Source of the DNA: Eubacteriaceae bacterium
Lineage (GTDB): Bacteria; Bacillota; Clostridia; Eubacteriales; Alkalibacteraceae
DNA: 44,738 nucleotides
NCBI GenBank assembly: GCA_003446375.1
Contig: DMAW01000158.1
Coordinates: 1 to 44,738, forward strand
Direction of reading: 5' to 3'
Both the position numbers and the translations under genes were made by a program. The notes under the pieces are model-generated. The model made no database searches, was not told the origin of the DNA, and saw only the letters and a program-made list of their open reading frames with translations. Below, piece after piece: positions 17,111 through 24,924 of the stretch; position 1 is the first letter of the stretch, and every line of letters begins with the position of its first letter.

Positions 17111-17908
17111 TCAGGCTGTCATTATAAGAATCATGTAATAAACCACTGGAGTTGCAAATATTACGCTATCAAAACGATCTAGCACTCCGCCATGCCCCGG
17201 AAATAACTTTCCGAAATCCTTGATTCCAAACTGCCTCTTAATCATAGATGCAGCTAAATCACCTATCTGTGAAACAGCGCTGCCCACTAATCCTATCAAG
17301 CCGAAACCCAAAACAGTGATTCCTTCGAATTTTGCAGAATTTAAGAAGAAGCCATAAGCAACTGCCAGTACTACTCCGGCAATAAGCCCTCCTATAGAGC
17401 CTTCCACAGATTTTTTAGGACTTATTTTGGGAGCAAGCCTGTGTTTGCCAAACCGCATGCCTATAATGTATGCAAAGGTATCCGTTCCAAAACATATCAA
17501 AAAAACCAACCATATCAACATGCTCCCTTGTGGCAATCCTTCAAGTAAAATAAGATGGCCAAGAAAAAAAGTGGTATATACCAATCCGTATGCCCCATAT
17601 ACCGTATTGGAAATATTGGTATTGTCTTTTAGGACGTCTCTTCCCGCCAATATCATGATTGAAAGCACCAAAACTCCAAGGGTGTACTCTTCAAAAAAGT
17701 AGAAAGACGAAGTCATGACCAAACCTAAAGTAACCAACAGCCACACGTTCAAGCTCACCTTCTCATCCTTGATTGCATAAGTATATTCCCGCATAGCTAT
17801 TGATGCCAAAACAGCAATAGCCATAAAAAGGACTAGACCTCCAAATGATACTATCAAAATAAGAAGCGGTATTCCAACAATAGCCGTCAACACTCTTTTA
17901 CTCATCAT
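17111..17908 (-). CDS. cdsA: Phosphatidate cytidylyltransferase
   Basis: CdsA activates phosphatidate with CTP to form CDP-diacylglycerol, the precursor of membrane phospholipids. The 265-residue protein is strongly hydrophobic with about seven to eight predicted membrane segments. The family signature is in the last third: GKHRLAPKISPKKSVEGSIG, then QIGDLAASMIKRQFGIKDFG and LFPGHGGVLDRFDS with the conserved metal-binding Asp residues. Its start overlaps the uppS stop by 4 bases, so the two are coupled as in most Firmicutes. Confidence 0.96.
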   Translation of the reverse strand: MMSKRVLTAIVGIPLLILIVSFGGLVLFMAIAVLASIAMREYTYAIKDEKVSLNVWLLVTLGLVMTSSFYFFEEYTLGVLVLSIMILAGRDVLKDNTNISNTVYGAYGLVYTTFFLGHLILLEGLPQGSMLIWLVFLICFGTDTFAYIIGMRFGKHRLAPKISPKKSVEGSIGGLIAGVVLAVAYGFFLNSAKFEGITVLGFGLIGLVGSAVSQIGDLAASMIKRQFGIKDFGKLFPGHGGVLDRFDSVIFATPVVYYMILIMTA

Positions 17909-18621
17909 ACCCCTCCAAATCTTCTCTTTCTATTTTGATAATCCACCAAGGCGGATTGAAAGACTTCTTCCGTAAAATCAGGCCACAATACAGGTGTGAA
18001 CCACAGTTCAGAATAGGCGCATTGCCATATCAAAAAATTACTCAGGCGCATCTCGCCACTAGTCCTTATAATAAGGTCCGGATCCGGCAAATTGCAGGTA
18101 TAAAGATTTTCTGATATAAGGCTTTCGTCTATATCCGCTAGATCGATTATTCCATCCTTAACCTTCTGTGCCACATTTCTTACTGCGTGCAAGACTTCTG
18201 ATCTTCCACCATAGTTGACTGCAATATTAAGAACAAGCCCCGTATTTTCCCTTGTTAGATCTTCAGATTCTTTGATTTGTGTCTTTAGATTTTGTGAAAG
18301 AGGTGTTTTATCTCCGATGACCTGAAACTTTACGTTGTTCTTATTAAGTTCTATTATTTCTTTTTTTAGATATTTGCCGAATATTCCCATTAGTCCCGCA
18401 ACTTCTGTTTGTGGTCTTTTCCAATTTTCAGTTGAAAAAGCATACAGCGTCAAAACCTTTATTCCCCATTTTGAGGATGCTTTTACTATCTGCCTAATGG
18501 TTTCAACACCTGCCTTGTGCCCAAAAAGCCTTGGTTTGTTTTGCATTTTTGCCCATCTGCCGTTGCCGTCCATTATTATGCCTACATGCTGGGGCAGGTT
18601 TTCAAATATATCGATTGACAT
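17905..18621 (-). CDS. uppS: Undecaprenyl diphosphate synthase (cis-prenyltransferase)
   Basis: UppS builds the C55 lipid carrier for peptidoglycan and other wall polymers from farnesyl diphosphate and IPP. The 238-residue protein begins with the signature HVGIIMDGNGRWA, with catalytic Asp at residue 18. The conserved STENWKRP, NYGGRSE and RTSGEMRLSNFLIWQ(C)AYSELWFTP blocks follow. AAGGGGTG precedes the ATG. It follows frr by 58 bases with a hairpin between them, and begins the envelope/isoprenoid run uppS-cdsA-rseP-ispG. Confidence 0.97.
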   Translation of the reverse strand: MSIDIFENLPQHVGIIMDGNGRWAKMQNKPRLFGHKAGVETIRQIVKASSKWGIKVLTLYAFSTENWKRPQTEVAGLMGIFGKYLKKEIIELNKNNVKFQVIGDKTPLSQNLKTQIKESEDLTRENTGLVLNIAVNYGGRSEVLHAVRNVAQKVKDGIIDLADIDESLISENLYTCNLPDPDLIIRTSGEMRLSNFLIWQCAYSELWFTPVLWPDFTEEVFQSALVDYQNRKRRFGGV

Positions 18622-18653
18622 AGGCTTTCACCCCTTTGATTTCCTCTAGAAGA

Positions 18654-18673
18654 AAACACCCATCAGGGTGTTT
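18654..18673 (-). terminator. Hairpin after frr, probable terminator or attenuator
   Basis: A perfect 8-bp stem (AAACACCC at 18654-18661, GGGTGTTT at 18666-18673) with a 4-base loop lies just after frr. The minus-strand reading continues TTTTCTTCT. Since no clear promoter for uppS follows, it probably ends only part of the transcription. Confidence 0.7.
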
Positions 18674-18679
18674 GGTTTT

Positions 18680-19237
18680 TTATACTTCCATTATTTCATC
18701 ATTTTTTGCCGCGACTGTCTGATCGACTTTTTTTGTTTCATCATCAGTCATCTTTTGAACTTCATTTTCTGCCTGCTTTAATTCATCTTCAGTTATCATG
18801 CCTTCTTTTTCTAGTTCCTTGAGTTGCTGGATTGCATGTCTTCTTATATTTCTGATGGCGACCTTGCAGTCTTCTCCAAATTTCTTTGCGGTTTTAACTA
18901 GCTCTTTTCTTCTATCTTCGGTTAATTGGGGCATTACTATCCTTATGACCTTGCCGTCATTTCCGGGATTTAGTCCCAAATCTGATTTTTGTATCGCTTT
19001 TTCAATAAGCGTGATTGCATTTACATCCCATGGTTGAATGATTATCATTCTTGGTTCCGGAGCACTCACATTCGCGAGTTGATTTACCGGAGTCATAGCT
19101 CCATAATAATCTACTGAAACCCTATCCAAAATTTTAGGGTTGGCTCTTCCTGCCCTTAAAGAGTTAAGCTCGTATTTAAGGCTTGCTATCGCCTTGTCCA
19201 TCTTTTCGATGGTTTCGTTTTTAATCTCTTTTATCAT
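18680..19237 (-). CDS. frr: Ribosome recycling factor
   Basis: RRF splits post-termination ribosomes together with EF-G. The 185-residue protein has the normal length and the family's hallmarks: LRAGRANPKILDRVSVDYYG near residues 28-47, NVSAPEPRMIIIQPWD, and the basic helix end LTEDRRKELVK. The stop of pyrH overlaps its ATG by one base (TGATG), and GGGGGAAAA precedes it, so translation of the two is coupled. The order rpsB-tsf-pyrH-frr is conserved in nearly all bacteria. Confidence 0.98.
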   Translation of the reverse strand: MIKEIKNETIEKMDKAIASLKYELNSLRAGRANPKILDRVSVDYYGAMTPVNQLANVSAPEPRMIIIQPWDVNAITLIEKAIQKSDLGLNPGNDGKVIRIVMPQLTEDRRKELVKTAKKFGEDCKVAIRNIRRHAIQQLKELEKEGMITEDELKQAENEVQKMTDDETKKVDQTVAAKNDEIMEV

Positions 19238-19950
19238 CAGTTTTCCCCCTCTACAATTGTCCCAATATTTTCACCACAAAGTACTTTAACAATATTTTCA
19301 GGCTGTTCCAAACCGAAAACCAAAACTGGTATGCTGTTGTCCATGCAAAGTGAAATTGCAGTTGAATCCATTACCTTTAGTCCTTTATTCAACACATCTA
19401 TGTAGCTTAACTTATCTATTTTTTTTGCATTTGGATTTAATTTCGGATCGCTGTCGTATACAGCATCAACTTTTTTAGCAGACATAATCACCTCTGCATC
19501 AATCTCAGCTGCTCTAAGAGCTGCCGTGGTATCTGTAGAGAAAAACGGATTCCCTGTACCTGAAGCAAAGATTACTATCCTTTCTTTTTCGAGATGTCGC
19601 ATTGCTTTTCTTCTGATATACGGTTCTGCGACTTCCTTCATTTCAATAGCTGTCTGGACTCTTACTTGCACACCTATGTTTTCCAGTGCATCCTGCAATG
19701 CCAATGCATTGATTACAGTCGCCAGCATTCCCATGTAATCTGCAGTAGCTCTGTCCATTCCTTCTCCATCTCGGCCTCTGAATATGTTTCCGCCACCGAC
19801 TACTATGGCAATTTCCACGCCTAGATCTTTAGCCGCCTTGATATTTTTACAAATTTCGGCGATGGTCATAGGGTCTATTCCAAAACCTTTATCTCCTGCT
19901 AATGCTTCGCCGCTTAATTTTATAATCACTCTTTTGTACTTAGGTTCCAT
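19237..19950 (-). CDS. pyrH: UMP kinase
   Basis: PyrH is the bacterial-type UMP kinase of the amino-acid kinase fold, producing UDP for RNA, DNA and wall precursors; it is usually controlled by GTP and UTP. The 237-residue protein has the N-terminal KLSGEALAG block, the IVVGGGNIFRG nucleotide loop, and FASGTGNPFFSTDTTAALRA, all characteristic. The ATG has a GAGGAGG site upstream. It lies 147 bases after tsf, past a strong terminator, so it probably has its own promoter. Confidence 0.98.
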   Translation of the reverse strand: MEPKYKRVIIKLSGEALAGDKGFGIDPMTIAEICKNIKAAKDLGVEIAIVVGGGNIFRGRDGEGMDRATADYMGMLATVINALALQDALENIGVQVRVQTAIEMKEVAEPYIRRKAMRHLEKERIVIFASGTGNPFFSTDTTAALRAAEIDAEVIMSAKKVDAVYDSDPKLNPNAKKIDKLSYIDVLNKGLKVMDSTAISLCMDNSIPVLVFGLEQPENIVKVLCGENIGTIVEGEN

Positions 19951-19969
19951 GGCACTACCTCCTCTATAT

Positions 19970-19998
19970 AATATAACACTTACCTCGAATTAATTGAA
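19970..19998 (-). promoter_or_regulatory. Possible promoter of pyrH-frr
   Basis: On the minus strand TTCAAT (19993-19998) and an extended -10, TGtTATATT (hexamer at 19970-19975), are 17 bases apart. A promoter is expected here because a strong terminator lies upstream, but the -35 match is poor and the leader would be only about 10-15 bases long. Confidence 0.4.
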
Positions 19999-20069
19999 GC
20001 ACAATTTTAAATCCCGGCAAGGTTCTTAATTTTCGATAATCATGTTTTGTTTACAACATTACGATAAAA

Positions 20070-20092
20070 AAGGGCACGCTATAGGTGCCCTT
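20070..20092 (-). terminator. Rho-independent terminator of tsf
   Basis: On the minus strand an 8-bp stem AAGGGCAC/GTGCCCTT with a 7-base loop is followed by further T residues, starting 6 bases after the tsf stop. This is a convincing intrinsic terminator separating tsf from pyrH. Confidence 0.9.
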
Positions 20093-20097
20093 AATTC

Positions 20098-20745
20098 TTA
20101 TACGTTCATTTGCTTTGCAACTTCTTCGGCAAAGTTTTCTTCTTTTTTTTCTATTCCCTCACCCATTTGATATCTGGTGAATCTTCTTATTTTAATATTC
20201 TCTCCGATTTTAGAAATTTTTTCATTTACCATTTCTTGTATAGTTTTGTCCGGATCTTTTACAAATGGTTGTTCAAGCAAACATATTTCTTGGTAATACT
20301 TTTTAATTCTGCCTTCAACCATTTTTTCAACGATTTTTTCAGGCTTTCCTTCATTTAGAGCTTGAGCCGTCAATATAGCCTTCTCTTTTTCGATGAAATC
20401 TGCAGGAACTTCTTCCTGTGATAAAAACTGAGGATTTGTTGCTGCGATATGCATCGCTATGTCCCTTACCATGTTTTTAAAATCATCGGTTTTAGCTACA
20501 AAGTCCGTTTCGCAGTTTACCTCTACAAGCACGCCGATCTTACCTCCCATGTGGATGTAAGATTCGACTACACCTTCAGCAGCTACTCTGTCTGCTTTTT
20601 TAGATGCTGAAGCCAGTCCTTTTTCTCTCAATAATTCTACAGCTTTTTCCATATCGTCATTTGAAGCTTCCAATGCTTTTTTGCAGTCAAGCATTCCAGC
20701 ACCGGTCTTTTGTCTTAGTTCTTTTACCATTTGCGCAGTTGCCAT
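20098..20745 (-). CDS. tsf: Elongation factor Ts, short form
   Basis: EF-Ts is the nucleotide exchange factor of EF-Tu. The protein has a UBA-like N-terminal domain (residues 1-50, with VKELRQKTGAGMLDCKKAL) and the core signature VEVNCETDFVAK at about 72-83. At 215 residues it is much shorter than the 280-300-residue form of Escherichia coli or Bacillus. It retains one core subdomain and the C-terminal module (RFTRYQMGEGIEKKEENFAEEV), so it resembles the compact forms of Thermus and some anaerobic Firmicutes. The reading frame is continuous, so this is not a truncation. AAGGAGG precedes the ATG. Confidence 0.96.
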   Translation of the reverse strand: MATAQMVKELRQKTGAGMLDCKKALEASNDDMEKAVELLREKGLASASKKADRVAAEGVVESYIHMGGKIGVLVEVNCETDFVAKTDDFKNMVRDIAMHIAATNPQFLSQEEVPADFIEKEKAILTAQALNEGKPEKIVEKMVEGRIKKYYQEICLLEQPFVKDPDKTIQEMVNEKISKIGENIKIRRFTRYQMGEGIEKKEENFAEEVAKQMNV

Positions 20746-20794
20746 TTTTTAACCTCCTTAAATTATAAAGCCTATGTATCGCTCACATAAAAAT

Positions 20795-20828
20795 GGAAGA
20801 AGGAGGATTATACTCCCCGTCTTCTCCC
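20795..20828 (-). terminator. Attenuator-like hairpin between rpsB and tsf
   Basis: On the minus strand GGGAGAAG pairs with CTTCTTCC, and beyond a 2-base bulge GGGGA pairs with TCCTC; ATTTTT follows. It lies directly downstream of rpsB and probably lowers the amount of tsf mRNA relative to rpsB, or is a processing site. Confidence 0.6.
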
Positions 20829-20838
20829 TAAAAGTCTC

Positions 20839-21579
20839 TTAAGCTTCTGTCTCTTCTTCTACTGGAGCTTCTTCAGAAACAGCTTCTTCTAGCTGCACTC
20901 CTTGCTTTCCTTCAAGAACAGCATTTGCCATAGCTTCTGAAAGCAGGTTTACTGCCCTTATTGCATCGTCGTTTCCTGGGATGATGTAATCTATCTCATC
21001 AGGATCACAGTTTGTATCTACGATTCCTACCACGGGTATGCCAAGTTTTTTAGCTTCAAGGATCGCAATTCTTTCTTTTCTTGGATCAACTACAAATAGC
21101 GCTCCCGGAAGTCCTTTCATGTTCTTGATTCCGCCTAGGAATTTTTCAAGTTTTTCTCTTTCGTTTTTAAGCTGAATTACTTCCTTCTTCGGAAGAACAT
21201 CAAACGTGCCGTCATTTTCCATCTCTTCAAGCTTATGAAGCCTTTTAACCCTTTTGCTTATGGTAGCGAAGTTGGTCAAAGTTCCTCCCAACCATCTGTG
21301 GTTTACGTAAAAGCTTCCACTTCTAAGCGCGTGTGTCTTGATAGCATCTTGTGCTTGCTTTTTTGTTCCTACAAAAAGGATGTCCTGACCTTCTTCAACC
21401 AAGTCTCTGACAAACTCATATGCTTTGTCAATTAGACCTACGGTTTTTTGCAAGTCGATAATGTAGATACCGTTTCTTTCTGTGAAGATATAAGGAGCCA
21501 TCTTAGGGTTCCATCTTCTTGTTTGGTGTCCAAAGTGAACACCTGCCTCCAACAATTGTTTCATTGATACGTATGACAT
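20839..21579 (-). CDS. rpsB: 30S ribosomal protein S2
   Basis: S2 is a late-assembling 30S protein that tethers S1 or helps start-site binding. The 246-residue protein starts MSYVSMKQLLEAGVHFGHQ, followed by RRWNPKMAPYIF and the ALFVVDPRKE and GIPVVGIVDTNCDPD blocks. An acidic tail rich in Glu ends it. The open frame continues upstream, but GAGGAGGTG lies just before the ATG at 21579 and family N-termini agree. It has its own promoter and a leader of about 100 bases. Confidence 0.98.
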   Translation of the reverse strand: MSYVSMKQLLEAGVHFGHQTRRWNPKMAPYIFTERNGIYIIDLQKTVGLIDKAYEFVRDLVEEGQDILFVGTKKQAQDAIKTHALRSGSFYVNHRWLGGTLTNFATISKRVKRLHKLEEMENDGTFDVLPKKEVIQLKNEREKLEKFLGGIKNMKGLPGALFVVDPRKERIAILEAKKLGIPVVGIVDTNCDPDEIDYIIPGNDDAIRAVNLLSEAMANAVLEGKQGVQLEEAVSEEAPVEEETEA

Positions 21580-21629
21580 TGCTACACCTCCTCTGGTTTT
21601 TCCTCCACCTTCATCATCTGCAAAATCCA

Positions 21630-21640
21630 CCCGAATCGGG
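21630..21640 (-). promoter_or_regulatory. Small hairpin in the rpsB leader
   Basis: CCCGA and TCGGG form a perfect 5-base inverted repeat around a single base (CCCGAATCGGG on the plus strand), inside the rpsB leader. It may be part of a larger RNA fold used for feedback by S2, but I cannot match it to a described S2 leader. Confidence 0.3.
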
Positions 21641-21684
21641 CACCGGAATTACATCTGAAGGTGTGTGTTTTGTGTGCACTAAAA

Positions 21685-21713
21685 ATATTAACACATCAAT
21701 AGAATAAAATCAA
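21685..21713 (-). promoter_or_regulatory. Sigma-A promoter of rpsB
   Basis: On the minus strand TTGATT (21708-21713) and TAATAT (21685-21690) are 17 bases apart, in the codY-rpsB gap. The start site would be near 21678. No terminator with a T run follows codY, so codY read-through may add to rpsB expression. Confidence 0.7.
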
Positions 21714-21727
21714 ATGTTTTTTAAATT

Positions 21728-22516
21728 TCACTTGCCGCTGGAGCTTTCCAGCTCATCTAGCAATCTTGAATTGAGGATTTTGATATAAGTGCCTTTCATT
21801 CCCAAAGATCTTGTTTCTATCACCCCGGCGCTTTCCAGCTTTCTAAGAGCATTTACTATCACGGATCTCGTTATTCCTACCCTATCTGCTATCTTGCTGG
21901 CAACCAGCAGCCCTTCATCTGAATCAAGCTCCTTGAAAATATGAATGACCGCTTCCATTTCCGAGTACGACAAAGTCCCTATAGCCATCTGAACCATGGT
22001 TTTTTTTCTTGCTTCCCTTTCGATTTCTTCACTTTTCATCCTCATCATTTCCATGCCTACGACAGTAGCCGACACTTCAGCAAGTATAAGGTCTTGAGTC
22101 GTGAATTTCTTTTTAAATCTCGCAAGTACTAATGTACCAAGCCTTTCTCCCCCGCTGTTAATCGGAACATAAGTTGAAAACCTATCTTCGTACATGCATT
22201 TTTCTCCGCGATCATATACGCAGCCAGGAATGTTCTCCATTTTATTTGAAACCGTCTCTGTTATTTCATTTATGAAATTGTTAAAGTCCTCGGGAAATTT
22301 AGTGCCTTGATCTTGAAGAGTGCGTATATTCAGCTCACATTCAAATTCTTTTGCAAAAGAGTATCCTAGAAGATCTCCGCTTTTACTTGCTATGTAAACA
22401 TTACAAACCATCACCTGGCTCAGTATGTCGCTTAAGCTCGAAAAATGCCTATCGCTTTTTACAGGAAGCTGAAGAACTTTGTTTACTTTTCTTATTTTTT
22501 CTAAAAGACTCATCAT
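21728..22516 (-). CDS. codY: GTP-sensing pleiotropic transcriptional regulator CodY
   Basis: CodY represses nitrogen, amino-acid and stationary-phase genes when branched-chain amino acids and GTP are plentiful. The 262-residue protein has an N-terminal GAF domain (about 1-155) for the amino-acid effector and a C-terminal winged helix with ASKIADRVGITRSVIVNALR, which is almost identical across the family. The start is placed at 22516 (MMSLLEKIRKVN) with GGTGA 7 bases upstream; the next ATG at 22513 is equally possible, and an ATG at 22531 has no ribosome site. Its usual neighbours xerC and hslVU are absent: topA lies directly upstream. CodY-box-like sites at its promoter suggest autoregulation. 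Confidence 0.97.
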   Translation of the reverse strand: MMSLLEKIRKVNKVLQLPVKSDRHFSSLSDILSQVMVCNVYIASKSGDLLGYSFAKEFECELNIRTLQDQGTKFPEDFNNFINEITETVSNKMENIPGCVYDRGEKCMYEDRFSTYVPINSGGERLGTLVLARFKKKFTTQDLILAEVSATVVGMEMMRMKSEEIEREARKKTMVQMAIGTLSYSEMEAVIHIFKELDSDEGLLVASKIADRVGITRSVIVNALRKLESAGVIETRSLGMKGTYIKILNSRLLDELESSSGK

Positions 22517-22580
22517 TTGACCGTCACCCATTTACAAGTATATTTTTATCTCTACTTCATTGAATTTAAAAAATCGAAAT

Positions 22581-22601
22581 GCGACCCCTCGTAGAGATCG
22601 C
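22581..22601 (-). terminator. Terminator-like hairpin in the codY leader
   Basis: On the minus strand an 8-bp stem (GCGATCTC/GGGGTCGC, with two G-U pairs and a TACGA loop), extendable by a T-A pair, is followed by ATTTCG and then TTTTTT. It lies between the codY promoter and the start codon, so it could be a transcription attenuator. Confidence 0.5.
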
Positions 22602-22626
22602 AATCCTGTATCCATTTATCAATTAA

Positions 22627-22655
22627 AGATTAACATAAGAATAATTTAAATTCAA
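22627..22655 (-). promoter_or_regulatory. Sigma-A promoter of codY
   Basis: On the minus strand TTGAAT (22650-22655) and TAATCT (22627-22632) are 17 bases apart. The start site would be near 22620, giving a leader of about 100 bases that contains the hairpin at 22581-22601. Confidence 0.6.
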
Positions 22656-22658
22656 TTG

Positions 22659-22673
22659 ATTTTTCAGAATATT
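22659..22673. promoter_or_regulatory. CodY box upstream of codY
   Basis: ATTTTTCAGAATATT matches the established CodY consensus AATTTTCWGAAAATT at 13 of 15 positions. It lies 3 bases upstream of the codY -35 hexamer. A second, weaker match (11 of 15, AATTTTCACAAATAA on the minus strand) lies next to it at 22677-22691, on the topA side. Their position suggests that CodY controls its own promoter. Confidence 0.6.
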
Positions 22674-22694
22674 TCGTTATTTGTGAAAATTCAA

Positions 22695-22725
22695 AAGCTT
22701 GCCTCCAAAACCGGGAAGCAAGCTT
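22695..22725 (-). terminator. Rho-independent terminator of topA
   Basis: On the minus strand AAGCTTGCTTCC pairs with GGAGGCAAGCTT (12 bp with one G-U pair) around a 7-base loop and is followed by TTGAATTTT. It ends topA transcription before the codY promoter. Confidence 0.8.
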
Positions 22726-22742
22726 GATTATTTGCATTTTAG

Positions 22743-24830
22743 CTACTTTTTAACGTAATCGCAGTCTTTGTTGGAACAGTATATTTTAGTCATTTTACTG
22801 TATCCCTTCTGCAGAAGCAACGAGTCACACTTAGGACATTTTTCGTCTTTTACAGGCTTATCCCAAACCATAAAATTGCATTCCGGATAATTGGTACATC
22901 CGTAAAACACCCTGCCTTTTTTGCTCTTTTTAGCTACTATGCTGCCGTTTTTACATTCAGGGCAGGCAATTCCCAAATCTTCTACTATGGTCTTTGTATT
23001 TCTGCACTCGGGAAATCCGGGACAGGCTAGAAATTTGCCATATCTGCCGGTTTTTATTACCATCATCCTGCCGCATTTCTCACACTGAACGTCCGATACA
23101 GGGTCTTCGATTACAATCTTTTCCATCACTTTTTCCGCATGTTTCAAGTCTTTTTCAAAATCTTTGTAGAAAAAAGCTATTATCTCTTGCCACTTTGTAT
23201 CTCCTTCAGCTATTTTATCCAAAGAAGCTTCCATCTCGGCGGTAAAATCCAAGTCGATGATCTTAGAAAAATACTCTTCCATAAGCTCGGTGACCATAAT
23301 CCCCAGTTCGGTGGGCGAAAATTTTTTTTCTATATTTTCTACATATCCTCTAGCGAGTATTGTCTGTATCGTTGGAGAATAAGTACTTGGCCTTCCTATG
23401 CCTTTTTCCTCTAAAGTCTTTACCAACGTTGCTTCGGTGTATCTTGGAGGAGGCATGGTGAACTTTTGTTCTTGCACCGTATCTTTCATATCAAGTGCGT
23501 CTCCCTTGTTCAGTTCAGGGATAAGCTCATTGTCCTTGCTCTTGTCATCTTCGTCATCTTCTTCAACATCATAGATTTTCATAAATCCCTTGAATACAAG
23601 CTTTGAATCAGATGCTTTGAAACCGTATTTGTCACAATTTATGTCCACTGAAGTAGTGTCATATATTCCGTTAGCCATTTGACTTGCGGTAAATCTGTCC
23701 CATATCAGTTTGTAAAGCCTATACTGATCCCTCTTCAAGGATTCTTTTATTACCCTAGGATCAAATTCCATGGAAGTAGGCCTAATCGCTTCGTGAGCAT
23801 CCTGTACGTTTTTAGCCTTGTTTTTCCTTATATTAGTCCCCAGATATTCCTTGCCAAATTTTTCCTCAATGTAATTTCTGCAGTTGTCTTTGGCTTCATC
23901 AGAAATCCTTATGGAGTCAGTTCTCATGTAAGTAATAAGACCTATGCTTCCTTTGCCTTCAATATTAAGTCCTTCATAAAGCTGCTGAGCGATGCTCATA
24001 GTTTTCTTTGTAGAAAAATTGAGTTTTTTAAAGGCTTCCTGCTGAAGAGTAGAAGTTGTGAAGGGATTAGGAGGCTTTCTGTTTTTTTTGCCTTTTTTTA
24101 CTTGGGAAACGATTATAGGTTCTTTTTTTAAAGCTCCCATAATCTCTTTTAGCTCTTCCTCTGAGTCGATATCCTTTTTTTTGCCGTTTATTCCATGATA
24201 TCTAGCAGTAAATATATCTTTTGCTCTTTCTTTCATAGCAACCTTAAGTTGAAGTGTCCAATATTCTCTGCTTACGAAATCCAAAATTTCTTTTTCACGG
24301 TCTACTATTATCTTTGTAGCAACAGATTGAACCCTGCCTGCACTTAAACCTTTTTTGATTTTTTTCCATAGCAGCGGACTTATGCTATAGCCTACCAGAC
24401 GATCTAAGATTCTTCTGGCCTGTTGTGCATCAACAAGATCCATATTGATTTCTCTTTGGCTCTTGATTGCCTTTCTGATGGCATTCTTGGTAATCTCATG
24501 AAATTCTATTCGAGCAGAGCCTTCTTTTGTAAGGTTTAAATAATTGGCAATATGCCAAGATATCGCCTCTCCTTCTCTGTCGGGGTCAGTAGCAAGTAAG
24601 ACCATATCAGATTTCTTTGCTTCATTCTTCATTTTTTTCAATATGTCGCCTTTGCCACGTATAGTGACATAGCTTGGCTCAAAGTTGTTTTCTAGATCTA
24701 TTCCAAGCTTGCTTTTAGGCAGATCTCTCACATGCCCCATGGTAGCCTGAACCTTATAGCCCTTTGGCAGATATTTATTTATAGTTTTAGCCTTTGCGGG
24801 AGATTCCACAATAACTAGCGTTTTAGCCAT
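22743..24830 (-). CDS. topA: DNA topoisomerase I
   Basis: TopA is the type IA enzyme that relaxes negative supercoils. The 695-residue protein begins with the Toprim domain (VIVESPAKAKTINKYL, and TDPDREGE at 81-88) and has the catalytic tyrosine in GLITYMRTDS at residue 301. Three C-terminal zinc ribbons follow: CEKCGRMM...CPGFPEC, CPECKNGS...CTNYPEC and CPKCDSLL...CSNKDC. This is the standard Gram-positive arrangement. GAGGTGATTAA precedes the ATG. It lies downstream of dprA, as in Bacillus, but with its own strong promoter; trmFO, which usually follows it, is absent. Confidence 0.98.
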   Translation of the reverse strand: MAKTLVIVESPAKAKTINKYLPKGYKVQATMGHVRDLPKSKLGIDLENNFEPSYVTIRGKGDILKKMKNEAKKSDMVLLATDPDREGEAISWHIANYLNLTKEGSARIEFHEITKNAIRKAIKSQREINMDLVDAQQARRILDRLVGYSISPLLWKKIKKGLSAGRVQSVATKIIVDREKEILDFVSREYWTLQLKVAMKERAKDIFTARYHGINGKKKDIDSEEELKEIMGALKKEPIIVSQVKKGKKNRKPPNPFTTSTLQQEAFKKLNFSTKKTMSIAQQLYEGLNIEGKGSIGLITYMRTDSIRISDEAKDNCRNYIEEKFGKEYLGTNIRKNKAKNVQDAHEAIRPTSMEFDPRVIKESLKRDQYRLYKLIWDRFTASQMANGIYDTTSVDINCDKYGFKASDSKLVFKGFMKIYDVEEDDEDDKSKDNELIPELNKGDALDMKDTVQEQKFTMPPPRYTEATLVKTLEEKGIGRPSTYSPTIQTILARGYVENIEKKFSPTELGIMVTELMEEYFSKIIDLDFTAEMEASLDKIAEGDTKWQEIIAFFYKDFEKDLKHAEKVMEKIVIEDPVSDVQCEKCGRMMVIKTGRYGKFLACPGFPECRNTKTIVEDLGIACPECKNGSIVAKKSKKGRVFYGCTNYPECNFMVWDKPVKDEKCPKCDSLLLQKGYSKMTKIYCSNKDCDYVKK

Positions 24831-24861
24831 TTAATCACCTCAAATTATTTAACAGTTGTAA

Positions 24862-24890
24862 ATTATATCAGAAAGCATTTAACTATTCAA
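24862..24890 (-). promoter_or_regulatory. Sigma-A promoter of topA
   Basis: On the minus strand TTGAAT (24885-24890) and a perfect TATAAT (24862-24867) are separated by 17 bases. The expected start site is near 24855, about 25 bases before the topA ATG. In many bacteria topA promoters respond to supercoiling; the sequence alone does not show that here. Confidence 0.8.
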
Positions 24891-24924
24891 CCAAAACAAG
24901 AACATGCCAACTAGCGCATAGACA

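Noticed and set aside
21737..21752. GCTGGA/TCCAGC hairpin at the end of codY as a terminator
   Set aside because: It lies within coding sequence and is not followed by a T run; it is perfect but only 6 bp.
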